A stretch of 64,000 nt of DNA from Rhizobium sp. Q54 (lineage in GTDB: Bacteria; Pseudomonadota; Alphaproteobacteria; Rhizobiales; Xanthobacteraceae): NCBI GenBank assembly GCA_945907045.1, contig CAMDSH010000006.1:1-64000 (forward strand), given 5' to 3'. The notes under the pieces were generated by a model. It searched no databases. It was given only the letters and a program-made list of their open reading frames with translations, and was not told the DNA's origin. This document shows positions 1 through 8,502 of the stretch, one piece after another. The translations under genes and the position numbers were made by a program. Numbering within the stretch: position 1 is the stretch's first letter; every line of letters begins with the position of its first letter.

Positions 1-2915
1 TTGAGGATTTCCTGCACGCCTATTCGCTCTCGACCAAAGAAGGCCTCGCGCTGATGGTGCTGGCGGAGGCGCTGCTGCGTGTGCCGGACGCAAATACCGC
101 CGACCGGCTGATCGAGGACAAGCTCGCGGCCGGCGACTGGGCGCATCACGACGGGAAATCGTCGGCGTTTCTGGTGTCGGCCTCGGCATGGACGCTGGGA
201 TTGACCGCGCGGATCATCCAGCCGGGCGAGACGCCGGAAAATATCGTCGAGACGGTGGTTAAGCGCTTGGGCCTGCCCGCCGTGCGCGCGGCGACGCGGC
301 AGGCGATGCGGCTGCTCGGCTCGCATTTTGTCCTCGGTCAAACCATTCAGGAGGCATTGTCGCGCGCCAGTACTCATAACGAGTTGCGTTATTCCTTCGA
401 TATGCTCGGCGAGGGTGCACGCACGGCGGAAGACGCCGGGCGTTATTTCGTTTCTTACGCCAACGCCATCGATGCCATTGGCAAGCGTGCGGGCGGCGGC
501 GCATTGCCGGCGCGGCCCGGAATTTCCGTAAAACTCTCCGCGCTGCATCCGCGTTACGAGGCGGTCTCGCATGATCGCGTGATGGCGGAGCTGGTGCCAA
601 AGGCGCTTGAGCTTGCGCGCAAGGCGAAACATTACGATTTGAATTTCACCGTCGACGCGGAAGAAGCCGACCGGCTGGAACTCTCGCTCGACGTGATCGG
701 CGCGGTGTTGTCCGACGTTTCGCTCAAGGGCTGGGACGGGTTCGGCCTTGCGGTGCAGGCCTATCAGAAACGCGCGCCGCACGTGATCGACTGGTGCGAA
801 GCGGCGGCGAAGGCGCTCAATCGCCGCCTGATGGTGCGGCTGGTGAAGGGCGCCTACTGGGACACCGAGATCAAGCGTGCGCAGGAACGCGGGCTCGCCG
901 ATTATCCGGTGTTTACGCGGAAAGCGATGACGGAGCTTTGTTACGGCGCCTGCATGCGTAAATTGCTCAGCGCGCGCCCAAGGCTCTATCCGCAATTCGC
1001 TACGCACAACGCGCTCACTGTCGCGAGCGTGATTGAGGATGCGGGTGGCGTTGAAGGTTATGAATTTCAACGGCTGCACGGCATGGGCGAGGCGCTGTAT
1101 GAATCCTTGCGCGCCGGCCTGCCGGAGCTTGCCTGCCGCGTCTACGCGCCGGTTGGCGGTTATCGCGATCTGCTCGCCTATCTGGTGCGCCGGTTGCTGG
1201 AAAACGGCGCGAACTCTTCGTTCGTGTCGGTTGCCGCCGATCCGTCGGTGCCGATTGCCAGCATCCTGCAACGCCCACAACGCTGGATCGGCAAGGCGCA
1301 GGCCGCGCGGCATTCCAAAATCCCGCGCCCTATCGATCTCTACGGCAGCGAGCGGCGCAATTCGCAAGGCGTCGAATTCGGCGACGCCAGGAGCCTCGAA
1401 AAGCTGCTCGGCGATATCCGCGCCGCCACGCCAACGAAAGAAGCCGCGCCGCTGGTCGATGGCATCGTGCTGTCAGGCGCGGAACGCGGCGTCATTTCGC
1501 CGGTCGATGGCAAGCGTATTGGCATCGTGCGCGAGGGCGATGAAGCGATTGTGAGCGCTGCGTTCTCAGCGGCGGAAGCCGGTTTCCCCGCCTGGGATGC
1601 AACTCCGGTGGATGTGCGCGCGGCGATGCTGCTGCGCGCGGGCGATCTGATCGAAGCCAATCGCGGGCGGCTGATTGCGCTGTTACAGGGCGAAGGCGGC
1701 AAGACGCTTGATGACTGTGTTTCCGAAGTGCGCGAGGCGGCTGACTTCTGCCGTTATTACGCCGTTCAAGCGCGCCGCACGCTGAAACCCGAAGTGATGC
1801 CGGGGCCAACCGGCGAAAACAACGAGTTGCGCCATCGCGGGCGCGGCGTGTTCGTCTGCATCAGCCCGTGGAATTTCCCGCTGGCGATTTTCACAGGCCA
1901 GGTGGCCGCCGCGCTCGCCGCCGGCAATTCAGTGATCGCGAAACCGGCCGAGCAGACGCCGCTTATTGCATTTGGGGCTGTGAAGTTGCTGCACGAGGCG
2001 GGCGTGCCTTTGACCGCGCTGCATTTCATTCCCGGCGACGGGAAAACCGGCGCGCTGCTCACTGCAGATCGCCGCGTTGCGGGGATTGCGTTTACCGGCT
2101 CGACGGAAGTTGCGCGGATCATCAACCGCGCGCTCGCCGCCAAAAACGCGCCGATCGTGCCGCTGATCGCGGAAACCGGCGGTATCAATGCGATGATCGT
2201 CGATGCTACCGCGCTCCCCGAGCAGGTCGCCGACGACGTTGTGATGTCCGCTTTCCGTTCGGCCGGGCAGCGCTGCTCGGCGTTGCGTTTGCTGTGTGTT
2301 CAGGAGGATGTAGCAGACCGCATGCTGGAGATGATCGCGGGCGCGGCGCGCGCGCTCTCGCTCGGCGATCCACGCGAGCCTTCGACGCATGTCGGGCCGG
2401 TTATTGACCTCGAGGCGAAAGACAAACTCGACGGCTGGATCGCAAAAATGCAGGAGCGCGGCGCCATGCGTTTTCGCTGGGACGAATTCCAACCGCTGCC
2501 CGACAAGGGCACTTACATTCCGCCCGTCATCGTCGAACTCGACCGCGCGCGTGAGCTGAAGGAAGAAGTTTTCGGCCCGATCTTGCATGTGGTGCGCTGG
2601 CGCGAGGCGGAACTCGATGCGTTGCTCGACGACATCGCGGACAGTGGTTACGGCCTCACGCTCGGCATCCAGTCGCGCATCGACGCCACGGTGGAGCGCG
2701 TTGTTGCGCGGCTTGCCAACGGCAACGTCTACGTCAACCGCAACATGATCGGCGCGGTGGTTGGCACACAGCCGTTCGGCGGCAGCGGATTGTCCGGCAC
2801 CGGGCCGAAGGCGGGCGGGCCGAATTATCTACAGCGTTTCACGCTTGAGCAGGTGGTGACGGTCAACACGGCAGCCGCCGGCGGCAACGCCACGCTGCTC
2901 GCCGAAGAAGAGTGA
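1..2915 (+). CDS. putA: Bifunctional proline dehydrogenase / L-glutamate gamma-semialdehyde dehydrogenase PutA (5' end outside window)
   Basis: PutA oxidises proline to pyrroline-5-carboxylate with FAD and then oxidises glutamate semialdehyde to glutamate with NAD+. The open frame enters from the left edge (first full codon at base 3) with EDFLHAYSLSTKEGLAL, so the gene begins upstream. The proline dehydrogenase barrel covers roughly the first 430 visible residues and includes RPGISVKLSALHPRYE. The aldehyde dehydrogenase half follows, with FTGSTEVARIINR, the AETGG glutamate region and the catalytic Cys in SAGQRCSALR. The C-terminus FGGSGLSGTGPKAGGPNYLQ is typical of the family. About 970 residues are visible. 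The usual total is 1000-1050, so only a short N-terminus is missing. I cannot judge whether a DNA-binding domain exists upstream. Confidence 0.97.
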   Translation, partial: EDFLHAYSLSTKEGLALMVLAEALLRVPDANTADRLIEDKLAAGDWAHHDGKSSAFLVSASAWTLGLTARIIQPGETPENIVETVVKRLGLPAVRAATRQAMRLLGSHFVLGQTIQEALSRASTHNELRYSFDMLGEGARTAEDAGRYFVSYANAIDAIGKRAGGGALPARPGISVKLSALHPRYEAVSHDRVMAELVPKALELARKAKHYDLNFTVDAEEADRLELSLDVIGAVLSDVSLKGWDGFGLAVQAYQKRAPHVIDWCEAAAKALNRRLMVRLVKGAYWDTEIKRAQERGLADYPVFTRKAMTELCYGACMRKLLSARPRLYPQFATHNALTVASVIEDAGGVEGYEFQRLHGMGEALYESLRAGLPELACRVYAPVGGYRDLLAYLVRRLLENGANSSFVSVAADPSVPIASILQRPQRWIGKAQAARHSKIPRPIDLYGSERRNSQGVEFGDARSLEKLLGDIRAATPTKEAAPLVDGIVLSGAERGVISPVDGKRIGIVREGDEAIVSAAFSAAEAGFPAWDATPVDVRAAMLLRAGDLIEANRGRLIALLQGEGGKTLDDCVSEVREAADFCRYYAVQARRTLKPEVMPGPTGENNELRHRGRGVFVCISPWNFPLAIFTGQVAAALAAGNSVIAKPAEQTPLIAFGAVKLLHEAGVPLTALHFIPGDGKTGALLTADRRVAGIAFTGSTEVARIINRALAAKNAPIVPLIAETGGINAMIVDATALPEQVADDVVMSAFRSAGQRCSALRLLCVQEDVADRMLEMIAGAARALSLGDPREPSTHVGPVIDLEAKDKLDGWIAKMQERGAMRFRWDEFQPLPDKGTYIPPVIVELDRARELKEEVFGPILHVVRWREAELDALLDDIADSGYGLTLGIQSRIDATVERVVARLANGNVYVNRNMIGAVVGTQPFGGSGLSGTGPKAGGPNYLQRFTLEQVVTVNTAAAGGNATLLAEEE

Positions 2916-2917
2916 CG

Positions 2918-2956
2918 CGCCGTTTTTCTTGCGCTGCAAAAACGTGCGGCGTTTCG
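2918..2956 (+). terminator. Possible terminator after putA
   Basis: CGCCGTTTTT at 2918-2927 can pair with AAAAA (2938-2942) and CGGCG (2947-2951) across a four-base bulge. A short TTT follows. It lies directly after the putA stop. It is a weak candidate because the stem is interrupted and the T-run is short. Confidence 0.3.
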
Positions 2957-3056
2957 TCACGTTACGGAAATGTCATCCTGTGCGCGCCTTAGCCACCGCA
3001 GGAATTGCCGCTGCCGTTCGTTGAATCAGCAAGACATCCCTCGAAAGGAGGAGATC

Positions 3057-3416
3057 ATGCTTATGAAATTCACTCGCCCGGTTGCCGCCGCTCTGATTGG
3101 CGCGCTGGCAATCACTTCGCTGAACCTGACGCCGGTGCAGGCCGCTTCGGCCAAACGCCACGATCAGGTGCAGGCTGCAAACACTGCCGCGGCCACTACG
3201 GATTTGAGCGCCCGGCGCTATAGCCGTGGCAATGCTGCCGTGCTGGGAGCGGTGGTGGGTCTGTTCGGTACCATCGCGGCGATCGCCGCCGCCGATCGCT
3301 ACCGCAACGGCTACTACGATGGCGGTCCGTATTACGGGCGTGGCTACGGCGCGCCCTATGCCTACGCCCCGGCTTACTCGAGCCGGACCTGGCGCTGGAA
3401 CCGTCATCATCACTGA
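3057..3416 (+). CDS. Small exported Gly/Tyr-rich protein
   Basis: This is a 119-residue protein of unknown function. The start at 3057 is chosen because the purine-rich ribosome site AAAGGAGGAG lies just upstream; an upstream in-frame extension has no such site. Residues 1-32 are a signal peptide (MLMKFTRPVAAALIGALAI..., cleavage near VQA-AS). A short hydrophobic Gly/Ala stretch follows (NAAVLGAVVGLFGTIAAIAA). The tail is rich in Gly, Tyr and Arg and ends in WRWNRHHH. Such proteins are common in Rhizobiales envelopes, but no domain is recognised. The gene is monocistronic, with its own terminator. Confidence 0.8.
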   Translation: MLMKFTRPVAAALIGALAITSLNLTPVQAASAKRHDQVQAANTAAATTDLSARRYSRGNAAVLGAVVGLFGTIAAIAAADRYRNGYYDGGPYYGRGYGAPYAYAPAYSSRTWRWNRHHH

Positions 3417-3437
3417 TAGCCGTGACGAACCGTACTT

Positions 3438-3470
3438 GGCGCCGCCTGCCCCCGGGCGGCGCCGTTTTTC
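3438..3470 (+). terminator. Rho-independent terminator
   Basis: A perfect 9-bp stem, GGCGCCGCC (3438-3446) with GGCGGCGCC (3455-3463), is followed by GTTTTTCTTT. It ends the small exported-protein gene. Confidence 0.85.
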
Positions 3471-3530
3471 TTTCGCCGCGGCGGCAAACATTAACGAAGC
3501 AGCGCCGCGGATCGGCTATTCTGCGCAACC

Positions 3531-3911
3531 ATGACTGATTCGGTCGATCGGCTTTATGCCGCCGTCATCGCCGCGCGCGAGAACGACCCGACAAAGTCGC
3601 GCACCGCGCGGCTGTTGCGCGCCGGCCGTCCGAAGATGGCCAAGAAACTCGTCGAAGAAGCTGTCGAAGTCGTCATCGATGCCATGAACGGCCAGCCCGA
3701 GGCCGTGGTGCGCGAAAGCGCCGATCTCATCTACAACCTCGTGGTGCTCTGGGTGGCGTCGGGAATTGAGCCCAGCGAAGTCTGGGCCGAGATGAAGCGG
3801 CGCGAGAAGCTGTTCGGCATCGCCGAAAAACTTCCGAAAGACCTTGCGCAAACTCCCGCCCGGCGCAAAGTTGTCGCCCTTGAGCAGCGCCGCCACCGCA
3901 AGCGCCACTGA
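3531..3911 (+). CDS. hisE: Phosphoribosyl-ATP pyrophosphohydrolase (HisE-like, MazG fold)
   Basis: HisE removes pyrophosphate from phosphoribosyl-ATP in histidine synthesis. The 126-residue protein has the all-alpha NTP-pyrophosphatase signature: KKLVEEAVEVVIDAM, which supplies the acidic metal ligands, then VRESADLIYNLVVLW. It is about 20 residues longer than typical HisE, with a basic tail rich in Arg and Lys. No other his gene is nearby. It could be a second HisE paralogue or a house-cleaning MazG-type enzyme. The family is clear, but the exact substrate is inferred. Confidence 0.75.
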   Translation: MTDSVDRLYAAVIAARENDPTKSRTARLLRAGRPKMAKKLVEEAVEVVIDAMNGQPEAVVRESADLIYNLVVLWVASGIEPSEVWAEMKRREKLFGIAEKLPKDLAQTPARRKVVALEQRRHRKRH

Positions 3912-3922
3912 ATTTTTCTCAC

Positions 3923-3940
3923 ACTCTTACCGTTAAGAGT
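3923..3940. repeat. Perfect inverted repeat just before the dedA start
   Basis: ACTCTTA (3923-3929) and TAAGAGT (3934-3940) form a 7-bp stem with the tetraloop CCGT. It lies 5 nt before the ATG of the DedA gene, where a ribosome site would be expected, and no good Shine-Dalgarno sequence is visible. It may be a regulatory hairpin or an operator. Confidence 0.5.
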
Positions 3941-3945
3941 CCGCG

Positions 3946-4557
3946 ATGACCGATACGGCTTCCCCGCCGCGCTCCCTGCTTCGCCGCATGTACGACTGGT
4001 GCATCGCCACGGCCGGCAAGCCGCACGCGGTCTGGATCATGGGCGCCGTCTCGTTTGCCGAGAGTTCGTTTTTTCCGGTGCCGCCGGACATCATGCTGAT
4101 CCCGATGGCGATGGCGCGGCCGGACAAGGCCTGGATGTTCGCCGCCTGGTGCACGGTGACATCGGTCGCCGGCGGCGTGCTCGGCTATGCCATCGGCGCC
4201 GTGCTCTATGACTCGGTCGGGCAGTGGCTGATTTCGCTCTATGGCTACGGCAACAAGGTGGAGGCATTCCGCGAGGCTTATGCCGCCTGGGGCGCCTGGA
4301 TCATCCTGCTCAAGGGCCTCACCCCGATACCGTACAAGATCGTCACCATCACCTCCGGCTTTGCCGGCTACAACCTTCTGTTATTCGTGGTTTTTTCCAT
4401 TCTGACGCGCGGCGCGCGGTTTTTCCTGCTGGCCTTCCTGCTTAACCGTTATGGGCCGCAGGCGCGCGCCATTATCGAGGAGCGGCTGGGCTTATGGGTG
4501 ACGCTGGGCGCCATCGTCCTCGTCAGCGGGATTGTTGCTGCGCTATACTTGTTCTAG
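3946..4557 (+). CDS. DedA / YqaA-family inner-membrane protein (VTT domain)
   Basis: This 203-residue polytopic membrane protein belongs to the DedA/SNARE-associated (VTT) superfamily. Some members flip undecaprenyl phosphate or other lipids, and many affect envelope homeostasis. The sequence shows the re-entrant region FAESSFFPVPPDIMLIPMAM near residues 37-56 and the second conserved element LKGLTPIPYKIVTITSGFAG near residues 119-138. Hydrophobic helices surround both. The Pro and charged residues in these loops are those conserved in YqaA-type proteins. It follows the hisE-like gene by 34 nt and may be co-transcribed with it. The substrate is unknown. Confidence 0.85.
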   Translation: MTDTASPPRSLLRRMYDWCIATAGKPHAVWIMGAVSFAESSFFPVPPDIMLIPMAMARPDKAWMFAAWCTVTSVAGGVLGYAIGAVLYDSVGQWLISLYGYGNKVEAFREAYAAWGAWIILLKGLTPIPYKIVTITSGFAGYNLLLFVVFSILTRGARFFLLAFLLNRYGPQARAIIEERLGLWVTLGAIVLVSGIVAALYLF

Positions 4558-4675
4558 GCGAATCGCGTTTTTAGGCGAATTCGGGCATTCCTCAATTTCG
4601 CCACCTCGCTCGGTTAGCAGGTGTGTTGCGCCGGGAATGCGCCTGAGGCGACTGACAAAGTCAGTTTGATTGGCG

Positions 4676-5239
4676 ATGAAAACCATTGGGGCCACGATAC
4701 GCCCGCGGAGCCGAGGATCGGCCACCGCCGCTTTTGCGCGTTGCTGCGCGGGGGCGGCTTTTGTGCTGTTGGCATCCGACGTGCTGGCGCAGGAACAGCG
4801 GCAATCGCGTCCCGCTAATCCGCCCGCCGCCGCTCAACAGAAGGACGACGGATTCTTCGACACGCTCGGGCGCTGGCTGGATGAGTCGGTCGATAACATC
4901 AATTCGACCTTCAAGGGCGCCAAAGGTTCGCTGGATAATTTCGGCAAGGAGGCGGGCGTTGCGGCCAAGAGTACGGCTGAAGCGGCCAAGGACGCCGCCG
5001 AGGCGGTATCGCGGCTGCCTGGCGCGCGCGTGATCTCCGTTCATGAAGTTTGTCCGTTGGCGCCGAACGGCGCGCCCGATTGCGCTTCCGCCGCCAGCAT
5101 CGCATGCAAGGCGAAGGGCTTCGGCACCGGCAAGAGCGTCGACTTTACAACGGCTGAAAAATGCCCGGCGCGCGTCTTGCTGTCAGGCCGCGGCGAATGC
5201 ACGACGGAAACTTTCGTCAGCCGCGCGCTCTGTCAGTAG
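4676..5239 (+). CDS. Exported Cys-rich protein of unknown function
   Basis: The 187-residue protein starts at ATG 4676; a TTG lies two codons upstream. A long basic N-region precedes a hydrophobic signal segment (AAFVLLASDVLAQ). The mature part has a Pro/Gln-rich linker, an amphipathic Ala/Lys-rich helix (AKSTAEAAKDAAEAVSRL) and a C-terminal domain with six cysteines spaced over about 65 residues. Six cysteines suggest three periplasmic disulfides. A dsbB gene lies at about 12 kb. I recognise no family. Confidence 0.7.
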   Translation: MKTIGATIRPRSRGSATAAFARCCAGAAFVLLASDVLAQEQRQSRPANPPAAAQQKDDGFFDTLGRWLDESVDNINSTFKGAKGSLDNFGKEAGVAAKSTAEAAKDAAEAVSRLPGARVISVHEVCPLAPNGAPDCASAASIACKAKGFGTGKSVDFTTAEKCPARVLLSGRGECTTETFVSRALCQ

Positions 5240-5255
5240 CGCGCGCGATCTTCCG

Positions 5256-6113
5256 TTACTTCTGAAATTCGGGAATTTCCGGTTTAGATCCCCACTCGCA
5301 GAATCCCGCGGGGTCGAACGATAATTGCCGTTCGCGATACAGCAGTTCGTCGGCGATCGAGCGCACGCCGGAAGAATATTCGAACACCATGCCGTCCGGG
5401 CCTTCGAAATAAAGAAACTTCGCCGAAGAGCTGGGATGCCGTCCGGGGCCGAACACCATCGGCACTTGCCGGTCGGTCAGGAAGCGGAACGAGCGCATGA
5501 CATCGTCGCCGCTCTCGACCTGATGGTTGATGTGCTGGATGCCGGGTCTGGGCGACGGAAACATCGCAATGGTGTGATGCACCTCGTCGATCCGCAGTAG
5601 CGGCGCATCGCCGATGCGGTCGCTCACGCGTGCGTTGCACACCTGCGTCCAGAAAGCTTCGTCACGCGCCACGTCGGTGGTGCAGAGGCCGATGTGGCTA
5701 AAGCCGGTGATGCCGGCATCGCGCACGCCGTGATAGCGCTTGCCGCTGTAAGCGGGACGCCACACCAGCTCGATACGGTTGCCGCTCGGGTCCTTGAATG
5801 AAATGAAATCCCGCACCTTTCGCAGTTCGGATTGCTCTGGCGTGCCAAGGGTGACTTCATGACCGAGTTTTTCAAGTTGAGCTGCGGCTTGGACAAGATC
5901 ATCGCGCTCGGCAATTTCAAAAGCGGCGGCCTGGTCGGCGGGGTCGCCCTCGAAATAGCACAGCGTGTGCTCGCGCTCGTCGGACTTGAAATAGACCGCG
6001 CCCTTGGCGCGCTCGCTCACTTCCAGCCCAAGATAATCCGTCGCGAAGTGCGTCGCGCCTTCCAGATCGCGGGTGCCGAGCCGCACATAGGAGACGTCCT
6101 GCAACTTGATCAT
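5256..6113 (-). CDS. VOC-family extradiol dioxygenase-like protein with intact metal site
   Basis: This 285-residue two-domain vicinal-oxygen-chelate protein resembles type I extradiol ring-cleavage dioxygenases (BphC type). It has the expected ligands in the C-terminal half: His140 (GFSHIGL), His194 (IQHINHQV) and Glu245 (MVFEYSSG). It also has the active-site-type residues His180, His226 (GPGRHP) and Tyr235. The family cleaves catechol-like rings next to the hydroxyls using Fe(II). The actual substrate here is unknown. It lies downstream of a paralogue and overlaps it by 4 nt (ATGA), so the two are translationally coupled. The oxidoreductase and binding-protein genes are on the opposite side. 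Confidence 0.85.
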   Translation of the reverse strand: MIKLQDVSYVRLGTRDLEGATHFATDYLGLEVSERAKGAVYFKSDEREHTLCYFEGDPADQAAAFEIAERDDLVQAAAQLEKLGHEVTLGTPEQSELRKVRDFISFKDPSGNRIELVWRPAYSGKRYHGVRDAGITGFSHIGLCTTDVARDEAFWTQVCNARVSDRIGDAPLLRIDEVHHTIAMFPSPRPGIQHINHQVESGDDVMRSFRFLTDRQVPMVFGPGRHPSSSAKFLYFEGPDGMVFEYSSGVRSIADELLYRERQLSFDPAGFCEWGSKPEIPEFQK

Positions 6114-6979
6114 GCGCGCTCTCCGGCGGTGAATTCGGGAATATCGGTTTCGCTTCCCCAGCTGCAGAACGACAATGGCTGGCGCGGATATTGCCGTGGG
6201 CGGTGCGTTGCTTCGTTGGCGATTTTCTTCCCCTCCGCCACGTAGCTGAACAGCACGTCGTCGGGCCCGGCGAAAGTAAGGAACATCTGCTCCGACGTGG
6301 GACGGCGTCCGGGCCCGTGCACGATCTTGATCTGTGCGGCTTGCAGGAAATACTGGCTCTGCATCAGCTGCGTGACGCCCTCGACCGCGTATTCGATCGC
6401 CAGCACTCCCGCGCGGCTTGAGGGATGCAGCGCGAGGCGGTGATGCGCGTCGTCGAAGCGAATATAGGAGGCATCGCCCACCCAGTCGCTGACTCGGCCG
6501 TTGAATAGTTTGGTCCAGAGTTTTTCGTCCGCGCCATTGCTCTTGCTGCGCAGCGCGATGGCTTCGAGACCCGTGATGCCGGCATCGCGCGAAGGGAAAT
6601 ATCGCCAGCCGGACGTCTGCGGGCGCAGCACCAGTTCGATGCTGTTGCCGCTTTTGTCTTTGAACGAAACAAAAGCCTTCACCTTGCGTCGCTCGGCGGC
6701 CTGCGCGTCGCCGCGCGCAACTGAGTAACCGTTTTCCTGAAGCAGCGCAGCGGCCCGCTCTAACGCGTCGGCAGTTCGCACCTCGAACGCGACCGATTGC
6801 TCGGCCGGATCGCCCTTGAAATAGACCAGCGTATGATCGCGGAAATCCGATCGGAAGGAAGCCTGCTCGGCGGTCTTTTCGATCAGCTGCAGGCCGAGAA
6901 TACGCTGCGCGAAATCGATCGCTGCGGGTAGATCCCGCGTACCCAGCCGCACATAACGCAACTGTTCGATTTCGATCAC
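6110..6979 (-). CDS. VOC-family paralogue lacking all three metal ligands
   Basis: This 289-residue protein aligns without gaps over the first 250 residues to the adjacent VOC protein. Shared elements are RYVRLGTRDL, SFKD-SGN-IEL, RDAGITG and GPGR. The positions that bind iron in the partner are changed: Ala140 for His, Ala194 for His and Ser245 for Glu. His226 is Arg and Tyr235 is Thr. Only the HH pair at 179-180 is kept. The fold is clearly VOC, but type I dioxygenase chemistry is not expected. It may be a pseudoenzyme subunit, a binding protein or an enzyme of different chemistry. It is first in a two-gene operon, and its stop overlaps the next start. Confidence 0.85.
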   Translation of the reverse strand: MIEIEQLRYVRLGTRDLPAAIDFAQRILGLQLIEKTAEQASFRSDFRDHTLVYFKGDPAEQSVAFEVRTADALERAAALLQENGYSVARGDAQAAERRKVKAFVSFKDKSGNSIELVLRPQTSGWRYFPSRDAGITGLEAIALRSKSNGADEKLWTKLFNGRVSDWVGDASYIRFDDAHHRLALHPSSRAGVLAIEYAVEGVTQLMQSQYFLQAAQIKIVHGPGRRPTSEQMFLTFAGPDDVLFSYVAEGKKIANEATHRPRQYPRQPLSFCSWGSETDIPEFTAGERA

Positions 6980-7098
6980 GGCTTTGCCCCGGCAAATGGC
7001 CTCGCCTGCGATGTTAGTTCAACCCTCGCCGCGATGCCACCTTGTCTAGCCGCGCCCCTTGTGTTTCGGTTCCGGACGAAATCGTGGAGCGTACCGCC

Positions 7099-8466
7099 GT
7101 GAATTTACACGCCAAGCTTGCCGAACGCGAAGCCGCCAACAAGCCGGTGACCGTCGGCCTGATCGGGGCCGGAAAATTCGGCACCATGTTCCTCTCCCAG
7201 GTCAAACGCACCACCGGCATGCATCTCGTTGGCGTCGCCGATCTCGACGTGGCGCGCGCGAAAAGCCAGCTTGCCTCCGCCGGTTGGGATGCGTCCGCTT
7301 ACGCGGCGTCGTCGCTCGGCGATGCGCTCAAGCGCCGGACGGCCTTCGTCACCGATGACGCGCAGGCGCTCATCTCGTGCTCCGACATCGAAGTGATCGT
7401 GGAAGCGACCGGCGTTCCTGCTGCGGGCATCCATCACGCTTTGCAGACTATCGCGCATGGCAAGCACATCGTCATGGTCAACGTCGAAGCCGATGCGCTC
7501 GCAGGACCGCTGCTGGCGCGCCGCGCAAAAGCGGCGGGCGTGGTCTACAGCCTGGCCTGGGGCGATCAGCCGGCGCTGATTTGCGAGCATGTCGACTGGG
7601 CGCGCGCCTGCGGCTTCAAGGTGATCGCGGCGGGCAAGGGCACGCGCTACGAGCCGCATTATCATCAATCCAATCCCGACAATGTATGGGACATCCTCGA
7701 CAAATATCTGAACATTTCGGACCGCAAGTCGATCAATCCGAAAATGTTCAACAGTTTCGTCGACGGCACCAAATCAGGAATCGAAATGAGCGCGGTGTGC
7801 AACGCGACAGGTTTGGTGCCGCAGACGAATGGATTGAGTTTCCCGCCAGCGACGCGCTTTGAACTCGCTGACATTTGCAAACCGAAATCGGCGGGTGGCG
7901 TACTGGAAAAAGCCGGAGTCACCGAAGTCACGTCCTCGGTCTATCGCGATGGCGAGGACGTGCCGCATCATCTCGCGCTCGGCACTTATGTCGTGTTTGA
8001 GGGCGAGGGCGATTACGCGCGCAAATGTTTCAAGGAATACGCGATGCTTCCCGACAAGAGCGGGACTTATGCCGCGCTCTACCGGCCGATCCACATGATC
8101 GGGCTTGAGCTGGGTATCTCGGTCGCAAGCGCGGCCCTGCGCAACGAGCCAACCGGCGCGCCGAACGGTTTTCGCTCCGATGTTGTGGCCACCGCCAAGC
8201 GAAAGCTCAAAACAGGCGAGATGCTCGATGGCGAAGGCGGCTTCTGCGTCTGGGGCAAGCAGACGCCGGCGGATATCTCGCTGGCAAAGGAACTGCTGCC
8301 GCTCGGCCTTGCGCACAACGTCAAGCTCAAGCGCGACATCGGCGAGGGCGAAGCGCTGAAATGGTCGGATGTCGTCTACGATCCCAACGATTCCGCGGTG
8401 AAATTCCGCCGCGAAATGGAATCTGCTTTCGGCCGGCGGAATGCCGGCGCGGAAACGGTGTTATAA
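7099..8466 (+). CDS. NAD(P)-dependent oxidoreductase, homoserine-dehydrogenase-like, with C-terminal SAF domain
   Basis: This 455-residue protein has an N-terminal Rossmann motif (VGLIGAGKFGTMF). A homoserine-dehydrogenase-like catalytic region follows (EATGVPAAGIHHAL, MVNVEADALAGP), and a C-terminal SAF-type module lies around the last 80 residues (LPLGLAHNVKLKRDIGEGEAL). Proteins of this architecture act on sugar acids, polyols or related carbon sources; the substrate here is unknown. The start is GTG 7099, which leaves only a short segment before the Rossmann strand. GTG 7084 and TTG 7042 are in-frame alternatives. The gene precedes a solute-binding protein by 36 nt and is divergent from the VOC pair. 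Confidence 0.8.
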   Translation: MNLHAKLAEREAANKPVTVGLIGAGKFGTMFLSQVKRTTGMHLVGVADLDVARAKSQLASAGWDASAYAASSLGDALKRRTAFVTDDAQALISCSDIEVIVEATGVPAAGIHHALQTIAHGKHIVMVNVEADALAGPLLARRAKAAGVVYSLAWGDQPALICEHVDWARACGFKVIAAGKGTRYEPHYHQSNPDNVWDILDKYLNISDRKSINPKMFNSFVDGTKSGIEMSAVCNATGLVPQTNGLSFPPATRFELADICKPKSAGGVLEKAGVTEVTSSVYRDGEDVPHHLALGTYVVFEGEGDYARKCFKEYAMLPDKSGTYAALYRPIHMIGLELGISVASAALRNEPTGAPNGFRSDVVATAKRKLKTGEMLDGEGGFCVWGKQTPADISLAKELLPLGLAHNVKLKRDIGEGEALKWSDVVYDPNDSAVKFRREMESAFGRRNAGAETVL

Positions 8467-8502
8467 TTACGAGATCAAAAAATGGTTCCTGGGGAGGACA
8501 CT

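Noticed and set aside
6113-6995. A fused 579-residue frame covering both VOC genes
   Set aside because: The second VOC gene has its own stop at 6110 in a different frame; the overlap is ordinary coupling and not a fusion.
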